Assembly (NCBI GenBank): GCA_021323335.1
Contig: JAJTCN010000001.1
Location: 1-64,000, forward strand
DNA: 64,000 nucleotides
Direction of reading: 5' to 3'
DNA from: Ramlibacter sp.
GTDB lineage: Bacteria; Pseudomonadota; Gammaproteobacteria; Burkholderiales; Burkholderiaceae_C
The notes under the pieces are model-generated. The model was not told the origin of the DNA and searched no databases. It saw only the letters and a list, made by a program, of their open reading frames with translations. Within the stretch, counting starts at the first letter, position 1. Every line of letters starts with the position of its first letter. This document shows positions 49,779 to 57,820 of this stretch, piece after piece. Made by a program: the position numbers and the translations under genes.

Positions 49779-50336
49779 ATGACAACCCGTCCCGCGGTCG
49801 ACGTCGCCGTGATCATGCGCAAGGTCCCCACCTCCAGCCACTGGCAGCCCTGGCGCTGGGAGCTGTCCGAGGTGGTGCCGCAGGAGGAGTCCTTCGGCGC
49901 CGAGCCCAGGCTGCTTTACAAGGGCGAGGACGGCGAGCGCTGGCTGCACCCCGGTTTTCGCGCGGAACTGTTCCGCGACGAAGCCGAGGGCTACTACCTG
50001 AACGTCACCACGCCCGCGCCGGCCTGGTTCGTCCTGTGGCGCATGGAAGACGAGCCGAGTGTCGCGGCGGAGCCGATCCCGCGGCCGCTGATCGTGACCC
50101 TGAGCTACAACGAAGCCGGCCGCTGGCTGGATGCGCAGGAGACGGTGGAGAACGTCCCGGCGCCTGCCCACATCGTCGAATGGATGGCGGTGTTCGCCGA
50201 GGAACATTACGAGCCCGAGCAGAAGAAAAAGCGCAAGCGGCCGGAGAGCTTCAAGACGCTGTCCGATCGTTTCGGCCAGCCGGCGTCGGTGACCACGGTC
50301 AAGAAGTACGGCGGCGGAGGCGAAGGCCATGGCTGA
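49779..50336 (+). CDS. DUF3305 family protein of the formate dehydrogenase cluster
   Basis: A 185-residue cytoplasmic protein of DUF3305, a family seen almost only beside formate dehydrogenase genes. Features are the N-terminal VAVIMRKVPTSSHWQPWRWE, a WLHPGFRAELFRDEAEGYYLN core, and a Lys/Arg-rich segment (EPEQKKKRKRPES). Its role in making or maturing the enzyme is unknown. It is the first gene of the cluster and overlaps the DUF3306 gene by eight bases. Confidence 0.88.
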   Translation: MTTRPAVDVAVIMRKVPTSSHWQPWRWELSEVVPQEESFGAEPRLLYKGEDGERWLHPGFRAELFRDEAEGYYLNVTTPAPAWFVLWRMEDEPSVAAEPIPRPLIVTLSYNEAGRWLDAQETVENVPAPAHIVEWMAVFAEEHYEPEQKKKRKRPESFKTLSDRFGQPASVTTVKKYGGGGEGHG

Positions 50337-50958
50337 CGGATTCCTGGGCCGCTGGGCCAAGCGCAAGGAAGCGGTCAGGCAGGGGCAGGAGGTGCCGGCG
50401 GAGCCGGTGGCGAAGGCAGTGCCGGTCGTGCCCCCACCCCAACCCTCCCCCGGAGGGGGAGGGAGTGTTCAAGAGGGGCAGCCGCAAGCTGAAACCCAAC
50501 CCCCGCCCCCCACCCTCGCCGACGCCGAATCCCTCACGCCGGCGTCCGACTTCGGCCGCTACGTCCAGCCGGACGTCGCCCCCGAGGTGCGTAACGCCGC
50601 GATGAAGAAGCTGTGGGCCGATCCCCACTTCAACGTGATGGATGGCCTGGACACCTACATCGACGACTACGGCAAGCCCGACCCGATGCCGCCGGAGTGG
50701 CTGCGCCAGCTCGCCAGCTCCAAATTCCTGAACCTCTTCGAGGAGAAGGAAGACAAGGACGGCGAAAAGGCCGGGGAACCCGACAAAGCCCCTTCGGTGA
50801 GGGAAGGCGCTGATGCGCCCCCGGACGAAACCGTGGCACAGTCCAGCACCCGGACCGCGCAAGCATTACCGCCGGCCGAAGACCATGCCGACCCTGATTT
50901 GCGACTGCAACAAGACGATGCCCCTGGACCCGAAGGCCCTGGGGCGGGCTCTCGATGA
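50329..50958 (+). CDS. DUF3306 family protein, with a palindromic-repeat insertion
   Basis: A 209-residue protein of DUF3306, the usual partner of DUF3305. The N-terminus GFLGRWAKRKEAVRQGQ and the core DFGRYVQPDVAPEVRNAAMK, then LWADPHFNVMDGLDTYIDDYG (core only), fit the family. Between them residues ~35-46 (PPPQPSPGGGGS) are encoded by a repeat element, and the surroundings are Pro/Gln-rich. The last ~50 residues are disordered and acidic. The 3' end overlaps the following Fe-S gene by 74 bases, which is unusually long. Confidence 0.85.
   Translation: MADGFLGRWAKRKEAVRQGQEVPAEPVAKAVPVVPPPQPSPGGGGSVQEGQPQAETQPPPPTLADAESLTPASDFGRYVQPDVAPEVRNAAMKKLWADPHFNVMDGLDTYIDDYGKPDPMPPEWLRQLASSKFLNLFEEKEDKDGEKAGEPDKAPSVREGADAPPDETVAQSSTRTAQALPPAEDHADPDLRLQQDDAPGPEGPGAGSR
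50431..50465. repeat. CCCTCCCCC/GGGGGAGGG palindrome (family D), copy 3, inside the DUF3306 gene
   Basis: A 35-base element from CCCCCACCCCAACCCTCCCC to GGGGGAGGGAG on the coding strand, translated as PPPQPSPGGGGS. It has the same orientation and reading frame as the copy in metG and differs from it at two positions. Confidence 0.85.
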
Positions 50959-52972
50959 AAACCTGACGCTGCACTCCACGCTGTGCCGCCGCGAAGCCGG
51001 CGCGTTCCAGCAGGCGGTGAAGAGCGGCGACGACGTGGTGGTGGCCTGCACCCAGGAAAAGCGCCTGTTCGGCGAGCTGGGGCAGCAGACCGAAGGCGCC
51101 ATCTCCCCCATCCGCTTCGTCAACATCCGCGAGACCGGTGGCTGGAGCCGCGACGCCCGCAGCGCGATGCCCAAGCTGGCCGCCCTGCTGGCCTCGGCCA
51201 AGCTGCCGGAGCCGGAACCCGTTCCCACCGTCACCTACAAGAGCGCTGGCCGCCTGCTGGTGATCGGCCCGCTGGAAGAGGCCGAGCGTTTCGCGGCGGT
51301 GGCCGGCGATGCCCTGGACATCACCATCTTCTCGCGCGGCGGCAGCGGCGCGCAGGAGCGTCGTTTTCCCATCGTCGGCGGCCGCATCGTCAAGCTTTCC
51401 GGCTGGCTCGGCGCCTTCTCGCTGGAATGGGCGCAGGACAACCCGATCGACCTGGACCTGTGCACGCGCTGCAACGCCTGCGTGGCCGCCTGCCCGGAGC
51501 AGGCCATCGGCCTGGACTACCAGGTGAACCTGCTGGCCTGCAAGAGCCACCGCTCCTGCGTGAAGGCCTGCGACGTCGCCGGGGCGATCGACTTCACCCG
51601 CGAGCCGGTGCCGCACGCGGAAACCTTCGACCTGGTGCTGGACCTGCGGCAGCAGCCCGCCTTCCTGCAGCACGCGCCGCCGCAAGGCTACTTCCACCTC
51701 AAGCCCGAGGAAGCGACGGGAGCCAAGGCGCTGGACACGGTGCTGAAGCTGCGCGACCTGGTCGGCGAGTTCGAAAAGCCGAAGTTCTTCACCTACAAGC
51801 AGAAGCTGTGCGCCCACAGCCGCAACGAGAAGGTCGGCTGCAACGCCTGCATCGAGGTCTGCTCCGCCGAGGCGATCTCCAGCGAGAAGTCGCGCCAGCA
51901 GGTCAAGGTCAACCCCAGCCTGTGCGTCGGCTGCGGCGCCTGCACCACCGTCTGCCCCACCGGCGCGATGGCCTATGCCTATCCCCGCGCCGGCGAGCAG
52001 GGGCTGAAGATCCGCACCATGCTCACGACGTACGAGCAGGCCGGCGGCAGCGCGCCGGTGCTGCTGCTCCACAGCCAGGAGCTCGGCCTGCAGATGGTCG
52101 AGGACGTCGGCCGCGGCGCCCGCATCGGGGCCACCCAGGGCGTGCCGGCCAACGTGATCCCGCTGGCCGTGTGGCACGTCGCCAGCGTCGGCATCGACCT
52201 GTGGCTGTCGGCCATCGCCCAGGGCGCGGCGCACGTCGCGGTGCTCGCCACGAAGGAGGAAGCGCCCCAGTACCTGGACGCGCTGGAAAGCCAGATGCAG
52301 GTGGCGCAGGCGGTGCTGGAAGGCCTGGGCTACGAAGGCAGCCACTTCAGCCTGGTGCGCTCGCGCGACGCCGCGGACCTGGACCAGCACCTGCAGCTCG
52401 TCGCCCGCCGGCGCGGCGCCACGCCGAAGGCGCGGGCCCGCTTCAACGTGTCGGCGGAGAAGCGCACGACGGTCGACCTGGCGCTGGACCACCTGGTGGA
52501 GCACGCGGCGAAGCAGCCGGAAGTGATCGCCCTGAAGCCCGGCGCGCTGTTCGGCGGCATCACGGTCGACAAGGACAAGTGCACGCTTTGCATGAGCTGC
52601 GTCGGCGCCTGCCCGTCGAGCGCCCTGCAGGACAACCAGACCGCGCCGCAGCTGCGTTTCGTCGAGAAGAACTGCGTGCAGTGTGGGCTTTGCGCCACCA
52701 CCTGCCCCGAGCAGGCCATCGCGCTGCAGCCGCGCCTGCTGCTCACCCCCGAGCGCAAGCAGTCGCGCGTGCTCAACGAAGCCAAGCCCTACGGCTGCAT
52801 CCGCTGCGGCAAGCCTTTCGGCACGCTCAAGGCCATCGAGACCATGCTCACCAAGCTGTCCGGCCATTCGATGTTCCAGGGCGAGGCGCTGGAGCGCCTG
52901 AAGATGTGCGGCGACTGCCGCGTGATCGACCTGCACACCAATCCCAACGAATCGCGCATCAACGACCTATGA
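50885..52972 (+). CDS. Poly-[4Fe-4S] ferredoxin-like protein of the formate dehydrogenase cluster
   Basis: A 695-residue cytoplasmic Fe-S protein. Cys groups in order: ICDCNKTM at the N-terminus, CTRCNACVAACPEQAI, a CKSHRSCVKAC segment, GCNACIEVCSAEAIS, CVGCGACTTVCPTGAM, CTLCMSCVGACPSSAL and CVQCGLCATTCPEQAI, then CIRCGKPF and MCGDCR. That allows about five to six [4Fe-4S] clusters. The ATG at 50885 starts the conserved N-terminus although it lies inside the DUF3306 frame. It may pass electrons or clusters during assembly of formate dehydrogenase; its role is not established. It overlaps the chaperone gene by four bases. Confidence 0.88.
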   Translation: MPTLICDCNKTMPLDPKALGRALDENLTLHSTLCRREAGAFQQAVKSGDDVVVACTQEKRLFGELGQQTEGAISPIRFVNIRETGGWSRDARSAMPKLAALLASAKLPEPEPVPTVTYKSAGRLLVIGPLEEAERFAAVAGDALDITIFSRGGSGAQERRFPIVGGRIVKLSGWLGAFSLEWAQDNPIDLDLCTRCNACVAACPEQAIGLDYQVNLLACKSHRSCVKACDVAGAIDFTREPVPHAETFDLVLDLRQQPAFLQHAPPQGYFHLKPEEATGAKALDTVLKLRDLVGEFEKPKFFTYKQKLCAHSRNEKVGCNACIEVCSAEAISSEKSRQQVKVNPSLCVGCGACTTVCPTGAMAYAYPRAGEQGLKIRTMLTTYEQAGGSAPVLLLHSQELGLQMVEDVGRGARIGATQGVPANVIPLAVWHVASVGIDLWLSAIAQGAAHVAVLATKEEAPQYLDALESQMQVAQAVLEGLGYEGSHFSLVRSRDAADLDQHLQLVARRRGATPKARARFNVSAEKRTTVDLALDHLVEHAAKQPEVIALKPGALFGGITVDKDKCTLCMSCVGACPSSALQDNQTAPQLRFVEKNCVQCGLCATTCPEQAIALQPRLLLTPERKQSRVLNEAKPYGCIRCGKPFGTLKAIETMLTKLSGHSMFQGEALERLKMCGDCRVIDLHTNPNESRINDL

Positions 52973-53586
52973 GCGAACCGCTGCCGACCACCAGCGCACT
53001 GGACGAGGAAACTGCGCGGGCGGAGATCTACGGGCTGCTGGCCCAGCTCTATTACGCGCCGCCGCCGGCCGAGCTGCTGTCGGCCTTGCGCGTGGCGGCG
53101 ACCGAAGCCCCGGCGCAGGGGGCCTACCTGGAGGAGCCGTGGCGAGCGCTGGTGGGCGCGGCGCGCGAGTTCGACCAGGCGGCCATCGCCGGCGAGTACG
53201 ACGCGCTGTTCGGCGGCGTCGGCAAGCCGGAGGTGTACCTGTTCGGCTCGCACTACATGAGCGGGTTCCTGAACGAAAAGCCCCTGGCACGGCTGCGGGA
53301 AACGCTGGCCGGCCTGGGACTGGCGCGCGACGAGACGATGCCGGAGACCGAGGACCACATCGCCTACGTCTGCGAGGTGATGCGCTACCTGATCGCCGGC
53401 GACGACGTGGCGGTGGCCAACCTCACGCGCCAGTCCGAGTTCTTCGCCACGCACCTGCTGCCGTGGGCGAATGCGTTGTGCGATGCAATAAGCGCGCATC
53501 CGAAGGCGCGGTTCTATGCCGCGCTCGCGGGCTTCACCCGCGCCTTCATCAGCGTCGAAGCGCAAGGCTTCGACATGATGTCGTGA
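52969..53586 (+). CDS. TorD/DmsD-family molybdoenzyme chaperone
   Basis: A 205-residue all-helical chaperone. The family region reads EYDALFGGVGKPEVYLFGSH, then EDHIAYVCEVMRYLIAGDD. TorD-type chaperones bind the Tat signal of molybdoenzyme subunits, help cofactor insertion and prevent early export. The client is almost certainly FdhA, whose twin-arginine signal is encoded 1 kb downstream. The start overlaps the ferredoxin stop (ATGA). Confidence 0.88.
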   Translation: MSEPLPTTSALDEETARAEIYGLLAQLYYAPPPAELLSALRVAATEAPAQGAYLEEPWRALVGAAREFDQAAIAGEYDALFGGVGKPEVYLFGSHYMSGFLNEKPLARLRETLAGLGLARDETMPETEDHIAYVCEVMRYLIAGDDVAVANLTRQSEFFATHLLPWANALCDAISAHPKARFYAALAGFTRAFISVEAQGFDMMS

Positions 53587-53629
53587 GCGCGCGCTTCATT
53601 CCCTAGGCCTTAAGGATTCGCCGCGCAGT

Positions 53630-53644
53630 GTCGCAATCTGCGAC
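53630..53644. promoter_or_regulatory. GTCGCA-ATC-TGCGAC dyad upstream of the structural formate dehydrogenase genes
   Basis: A perfect 6-base inverted repeat with a 3-base spacer lies in the 188-base gap 53587-53774. The gap also holds AT-richer sequence with TACAGT near 53731, a possible -10 box, and an AGGAGA ribosome site before 53775. The gap and dyad suggest that the structural genes have their own regulated promoter, separate from the accessory genes. Confidence 0.45.
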
Positions 53645-53774
53645 GCATTGCTGTCGCGTTCCTTGCACGTTGGCGTTTTCCCTAGGCGTTTTCGCATGCT
53701 AACGATTGCTGCGCACTATCTCGTCCACTACAGTATGAACAGTAGTTCACAAGAGCCAGCTTCAGGAGACGATC

Positions 53775-53984
53775 ATGTCTGAAAGCCAGCAGCCCAAGGC
53801 GTCGCGCCGGGGCTTCATCTGGGGGGCCGCCGCAGCCGGCGCCGCCACCGCCGTGGTGGCGACCCTTCCCACCACCGGGCCCGCCGAGGCCCCCGTCACG
53901 GAGAAGAAGCCCGCGCCTGAAAACGGCGGCGGCTATCACCTGTCGGAACACGTCAAGCGTTACTACAAGACCACCCTCGTCTAA
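53775..53984 (+). CDS. Small Tat-signal protein of the formate dehydrogenase region (FdhX-like)
   Basis: A 69-residue protein with a twin-arginine signal (KASRRGFIWGAAAAGAAT) and a short tail ending GGYHLSEHVKRYYKTTLV. Similar small Tat-type proteins are encoded just before formate dehydrogenase alpha subunits in Proteobacteria (TIGR02811 group). It may assist export or be an accessory subunit. It lies 16 bases upstream of fdhA, with a good AGGAG site. Confidence 0.88.
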   Translation: MSESQQPKASRRGFIWGAAAAGAATAVVATLPTTGPAEAPVTEKKPAPENGGGYHLSEHVKRYYKTTLV

Positions 53985-54000
53985 CAGCGGGAGAGACTCC

Positions 54001-56970
54001 ATGTTGCTCACGAAGAAGTCGGGGGCCGCCCAGGCCAACGCACGTTCGCCTTTCGTCCATTCCCTGCAGCGCGGGTTGTCGTCCGCGCTTCCCACCATGG
54101 ACCGTCGCGCGTTCCTGCGCCGCTCCGGCCTGGGGGTCGGCGTCGGCATCGCCGCGTCGTCCCTGATGCTGGTCAAGAAGGCCAGGGCGGCAGAGGGCAA
54201 GGGCCCGGCCATCGGCGAAGGCCGCATCGAGGTCAAGCGCACGGTCTGCACGCACTGCTCGGTGGGCTGCGCCATCGACGCGGTGGTCGAGAACGGCGTG
54301 TGGGTGCGGCAGGAGCCGGTGTTCGACTCGCCCATCAACCTGGGCGCGCACTGCGCCAAGGGCGCGGCGATCCGCGAGCACGGCCACGGCGAATTCCGCC
54401 TGCGCTACCCGATGAAGCTGGTGAACGGCAAGTACGAGCGCATCAGCTGGGACACGGCGCTGACCGAGATCGCGGCCCGCCTGAACGACCTGCGCAAGGC
54501 CAGCGGGCCGGAGTCGGTGTTCTGGATCGGCTCGTCCAAGCATTCGAACGAGCAGGCGTACCTGATGCGCAAGTTCGTCAGCATGTGGGGCAGCAACAAC
54601 TGCGACCACCAGGCCCGCATCTGCCACTCCACCACGGTCGCCGGCGTCGCGAACACATGGGGCTACGGCGCCATGACGAACTCGTACAACGACATGCAGA
54701 ACAGCAAGGCTGCCCTGTATATCGGTTCGAACGCCGCCGAGGCGCACCCGGTCTCCATGCTGCACATGCTGCACGCCAAGGAAACCGGCACCAAGATGAT
54801 CGTGTGCGACCCGCGCTTCACGCGCACGGCCGCCAAGGCGGACCAGTACATCCGATTCCGCTCCGGCGGCGACATCCCGCTGCTGTTCGGCATCCTGTAC
54901 CACATCTTCAAGAACGGCTGGGAAGACAAGAAGTACATCGCCGACCGCGTCTACGGCATGGACAAGGTGCGCGAGGACGTGCTGGCCAAGTGGACGCCGG
55001 ACAAGGTGTTCGAGGCCTGCGGCGTGCCGGAAGCCGAGGTCTTCAAGGCCGCGCAGACCATGGCCATGAACCGCCCCTCCACCATCGTGTGGTGCATGGG
55101 CCAGACGCAGCACTCCATCGGCAACGCGATGGTCCGCGCTTCCTGCATCGTGCAGCTGGCGCTGGGCAACGTGGGCGTGGCCGGCGGCGGCGCGAACATC
55201 TTCCGCGGCCACGACAACGTGCAGGGCGCCACCGACATCGGCCCCAACCCCGACTCGCTGCCCGGCTACTACGGCATCGCCGACGGTTCCTGGAAGCACT
55301 TCGCCACCGCCTGGGGCGTCGACTACGAATGGCTCAAGGGCCGGTTCCAGAATCCCGGCATGATGACCAAGCCGGGCATGACGGTGTCCCGCTGGATCGA
55401 CGGCGTGCTCGAGAAGAACGAGATGCTCGACCAGGACCCCAACCTGCGCGGCGTCTTCTACTGGGGCCACGCGCCCAACTCGCAGTCCCGCGGCCTGGAG
55501 ATGAAGCGGGCCATGGACAAGCTGGACCTGCTGGTGGTGGTGGACCCGTACCCCTCCGCCACGGCCGCCATGGCGGCGATGCCGGGCGACCCGAAGGACC
55601 TGAACCCGAACCGCGCGGTCTACCTGCTGCCGGCGGCGACCCAGTTCGAGACCAGCGGCTCCGCCACGGCCTCGAACCGTTCGATCCAGTGGCGCGAGAT
55701 GGTGATCGAGCCGCTGTGGGAAAGCCGCAGCGACCACATGATCATGTACCAGCTGGCCGACAAGCTCGGCTTCGGCAAGGAACTGGTCAAGAACTTCAAG
55801 ATGCAGAAGGTCAAGGGCCTGGACGAGCCGGTGCCCGAGGACATCCTGCGCGAGGTCAACAAGTCGGTCTGGACGATCGGCTACACCGGCCAGAGCCCGG
55901 AGCGGCTGAAGGCGCACATGCGCCTCATGGGCCACTTCGACGTCAAGACGCTCAAGGCCAAGACCAGCGTCAAGGACAGGGAGACGGGCTACGACATCCA
56001 GGGCGACTACTTCGGCCTGCCCTGGCCGTGCTTCGGCACGCCCGAGCTCAAGCACCCCGGCTCGCCCAACCTGTACGACACCAGCAAGCACGTCATGGAC
56101 GGCGGCGGCAACTTCCGCGCGAACTTCGGCGTCGAGAAGGACGGCATCAACCTGCTGGCCGAGGACGGCTCGCACTCGCTGGGCTCCGAGATCACCACCG
56201 GCTACCCGGAAGTCGACCACCTGCTGATCAAGAAGCTGGGCTGGTGGGAAGAACTCACGCCCACCGAGCAGGCGGCCGCCCAGGGCAAGAACTGGAAGAC
56301 CGACAACTCCGGCGGCCTGATCCGCGTGGCCATGAAGAACCACGGCATCCACCCCTTCGGCAACGCCAAGGCGCGGGCGGTGGTGTGGAACTTCCCGGAC
56401 CCGATCCCGCAGCACCGCGAGCCGATCTACAGCACGCGGCCCGACCTGGTGGCCAAGTACCCGACGCACGAGGACAAGAAGGCCTTCTGGCGCGCGCCCA
56501 CCCTGTTCAAGACGCTGCAGCAGAAGAACATCCAGGACAAGGTGCACGAGAAGTTCCCGCTGATCCTCTCTTCCGGCCGGCTGGTCGAATACGAGGGCGG
56601 CGGCGAGGAGACGCGCTCCAACCCCTGGCTGGCGGAATTGCAGCAGGAAGCCTTCGTCGAGATCAACCCGAAGACGGCGGCCGCGCGGCAGATCAAGAAC
56701 GGCGACCGCGTCTGGCTGCGCTCGCCCACCGGCGCGCAGCTGAACGTGCAGGCGCTGGTGACCGAGCGCGTCGGCGAGGACACGGTGTGGATGCCGTTCC
56801 ACTTCTCCGGCCGCTGGCAGGGCGCGGACATGCTCGCCTACTACCCCAACGGCGCGGCGCCGGTGGTGCGCGGCGAGGCGGTCAACACCGCCACCACCTA
56901 CGGGTACGACAGCGTCACCATGATGCAAGAGACCAAGACGACGATCTGCAACATTGAACGCGTGGCGTAA
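54001..56970 (+). CDS. fdhA: Formate dehydrogenase catalytic (alpha) subunit, molybdopterin-dependent, cysteine type
   Basis: A 989-residue molybdopterin oxidoreductase exported by Tat (signal MDRRAFLRRSGLGVGVGIAA from residue 33). The N-terminal [4Fe-4S] site is Cys83, Cys86, Cys90 and Cys118 (CTHCSVGC and HCAKG). The metal ligand is Cys208 followed by His209 in QARICHSTTVAG, where E. coli FdnG has selenocysteine; no in-frame TGA is present. The C-terminal domain has SSGRLVEYEGGGEETRS and ends near MMQETKTTICNIERVA. It oxidises formate to CO2 in the periplasm; Mo versus W cannot be told. The long 32-residue segment before the Tat signal is unusual; an in-frame ATG at 54097 would remove it. 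Confidence 0.95.
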   Translation: MLLTKKSGAAQANARSPFVHSLQRGLSSALPTMDRRAFLRRSGLGVGVGIAASSLMLVKKARAAEGKGPAIGEGRIEVKRTVCTHCSVGCAIDAVVENGVWVRQEPVFDSPINLGAHCAKGAAIREHGHGEFRLRYPMKLVNGKYERISWDTALTEIAARLNDLRKASGPESVFWIGSSKHSNEQAYLMRKFVSMWGSNNCDHQARICHSTTVAGVANTWGYGAMTNSYNDMQNSKAALYIGSNAAEAHPVSMLHMLHAKETGTKMIVCDPRFTRTAAKADQYIRFRSGGDIPLLFGILYHIFKNGWEDKKYIADRVYGMDKVREDVLAKWTPDKVFEACGVPEAEVFKAAQTMAMNRPSTIVWCMGQTQHSIGNAMVRASCIVQLALGNVGVAGGGANIFRGHDNVQGATDIGPNPDSLPGYYGIADGSWKHFATAWGVDYEWLKGRFQNPGMMTKPGMTVSRWIDGVLEKNEMLDQDPNLRGVFYWGHAPNSQSRGLEMKRAMDKLDLLVVVDPYPSATAAMAAMPGDPKDLNPNRAVYLLPAATQFETSGSATASNRSIQWREMVIEPLWESRSDHMIMYQLADKLGFGKELVKNFKMQKVKGLDEPVPEDILREVNKSVWTIGYTGQSPERLKAHMRLMGHFDVKTLKAKTSVKDRETGYDIQGDYFGLPWPCFGTPELKHPGSPNLYDTSKHVMDGGGNFRANFGVEKDGINLLAEDGSHSLGSEITTGYPEVDHLLIKKLGWWEELTPTEQAAAQGKNWKTDNSGGLIRVAMKNHGIHPFGNAKARAVVWNFPDPIPQHREPIYSTRPDLVAKYPTHEDKKAFWRAPTLFKTLQQKNIQDKVHEKFPLILSSGRLVEYEGGGEETRSNPWLAELQQEAFVEINPKTAAARQIKNGDRVWLRSPTGAQLNVQALVTERVGEDTVWMPFHFSGRWQGADMLAYYPNGAAPVVRGEAVNTATTYGYDSVTMMQETKTTICNIERVA

Positions 56971-56981
56971 GGAGCACAGAG

Positions 56982-57599
56982 ATGGCAAGAATGAAATTCA
57001 TCTGTGACTCGGAGCGTTGCATCGAATGCAACAGCTGCGTCACGGCCTGCAAGAACGAGCACGAGGTCCCCTGGGGCGTGAACCGCCGCCGCGTGGTGAC
57101 ACTCAACGACGGCATGCCCGGCGAGAAGTCGATCTCGGTGGCCTGCATGCACTGCTCCGACGCGCCCTGCATGGCGGTCTGCCCGACCAACACCTTCTAC
57201 CGCACGGAAGAGGGCGTGGTGCTGCACGACAAGGACACCTGCATCGGCTGCGGCTACTGCAGCTACGCCTGCCCGTTCGGCGCGCCGCAGTTCCCCGCGG
57301 CCGGCACCTTCGGCGTGCGCGGCAAGATGGACAAGTGCACCTTCTGCGCCGGCGGCCCCGAGGCCAACGGCTCGCAGGCGGAGTTCGAGAAGTACGGCCG
57401 CAACCGGCTGGCCGAAGGCAAGCTGCCCGCCTGCGCCGAGATGTGCTCGACCAAGGCGCTGCTCGCCGGCGACGGCGACGTGGTCGCGGACATCTTCCGC
57501 AACCGCGTGCTCAAGCGCGGCAAGGGCGCCGAAGTGTGGGGCTGGGGCACCGCCTACGGTTCCAAGCAGGCTGGCCAGCCGCAGGGAGCCAAGTCGTGA
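56982..57599 (+). CDS. fdhB: Formate dehydrogenase iron-sulfur (beta) subunit
   Basis: A 205-residue ferredoxin-type subunit with four [4Fe-4S] sites: CIECNSCVTAC, CMHCSDAPCMAVC, CIGCGYCSYAC and CTFC with the later CAEMC. It takes electrons from FdhA and passes them to the cytochrome subunit. It has no signal and probably travels with FdhA through Tat. It lacks the C-terminal membrane helix of E. coli FdnH, so anchoring must come from FdhC. The stop overlaps the next gene's GTG. Confidence 0.95.
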   Translation: MARMKFICDSERCIECNSCVTACKNEHEVPWGVNRRRVVTLNDGMPGEKSISVACMHCSDAPCMAVCPTNTFYRTEEGVVLHDKDTCIGCGYCSYACPFGAPQFPAAGTFGVRGKMDKCTFCAGGPEANGSQAEFEKYGRNRLAEGKLPACAEMCSTKALLAGDGDVVADIFRNRVLKRGKGAEVWGWGTAYGSKQAGQPQGAKS

Positions 57600-57820
57600 T
57601 CAAGTCCGCACTGATCCTCACCCTGGGCGCGCTGGCGCTCGCCGGCTGCGCCGAACGTGACCAGACGGCCGAAGGCATCAAGAGCGACGGCCAGCTGTTC
57701 CAGGGCACCAACCGACCCTATGTCTCGGGCGGCTGGAAGCCGGGCGACCGCAACAGCTGGGAACAGCAACTGAAGGTCCGTACCGTGCAAGGACAGAACG
57801 AATATGCGAAGGTTCCTTGA
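57596..57820 (+). CDS. Small lipoprotein between fdhB and fdhC
   Basis: A 74-residue lipoprotein: signal VIKSALILTLGALALAGC with the lipobox LAGC, then a polar tail containing GQLFQGTNRPYVSGGWKPGD. The GTG start overlaps the fdhB stop (GTGA), and its end overlaps the fdhC start by 17 bases, so it is translated with the subunits. It may tether or stabilise the periplasmic enzyme. No named family was recognised. Confidence 0.82.
   Translation: MIKSALILTLGALALAGCAERDQTAEGIKSDGQLFQGTNRPYVSGGWKPGDRNSWEQQLKVRTVQGQNEYAKVP

Noticed and set aside
54600-54660. Selenocysteine formate dehydrogenase
   Set aside because: The codon for residue 208 is TGC (Cys), and no in-frame TGA occurs in fdhA.
53953-56988. 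A 1011-codon open frame on the minus strand opposite fdhA
   Set aside because: It is the antisense of fdhA, with the His/Ala/Val/Arg-rich composition typical of GC-rich shadows; no recognisable domain.
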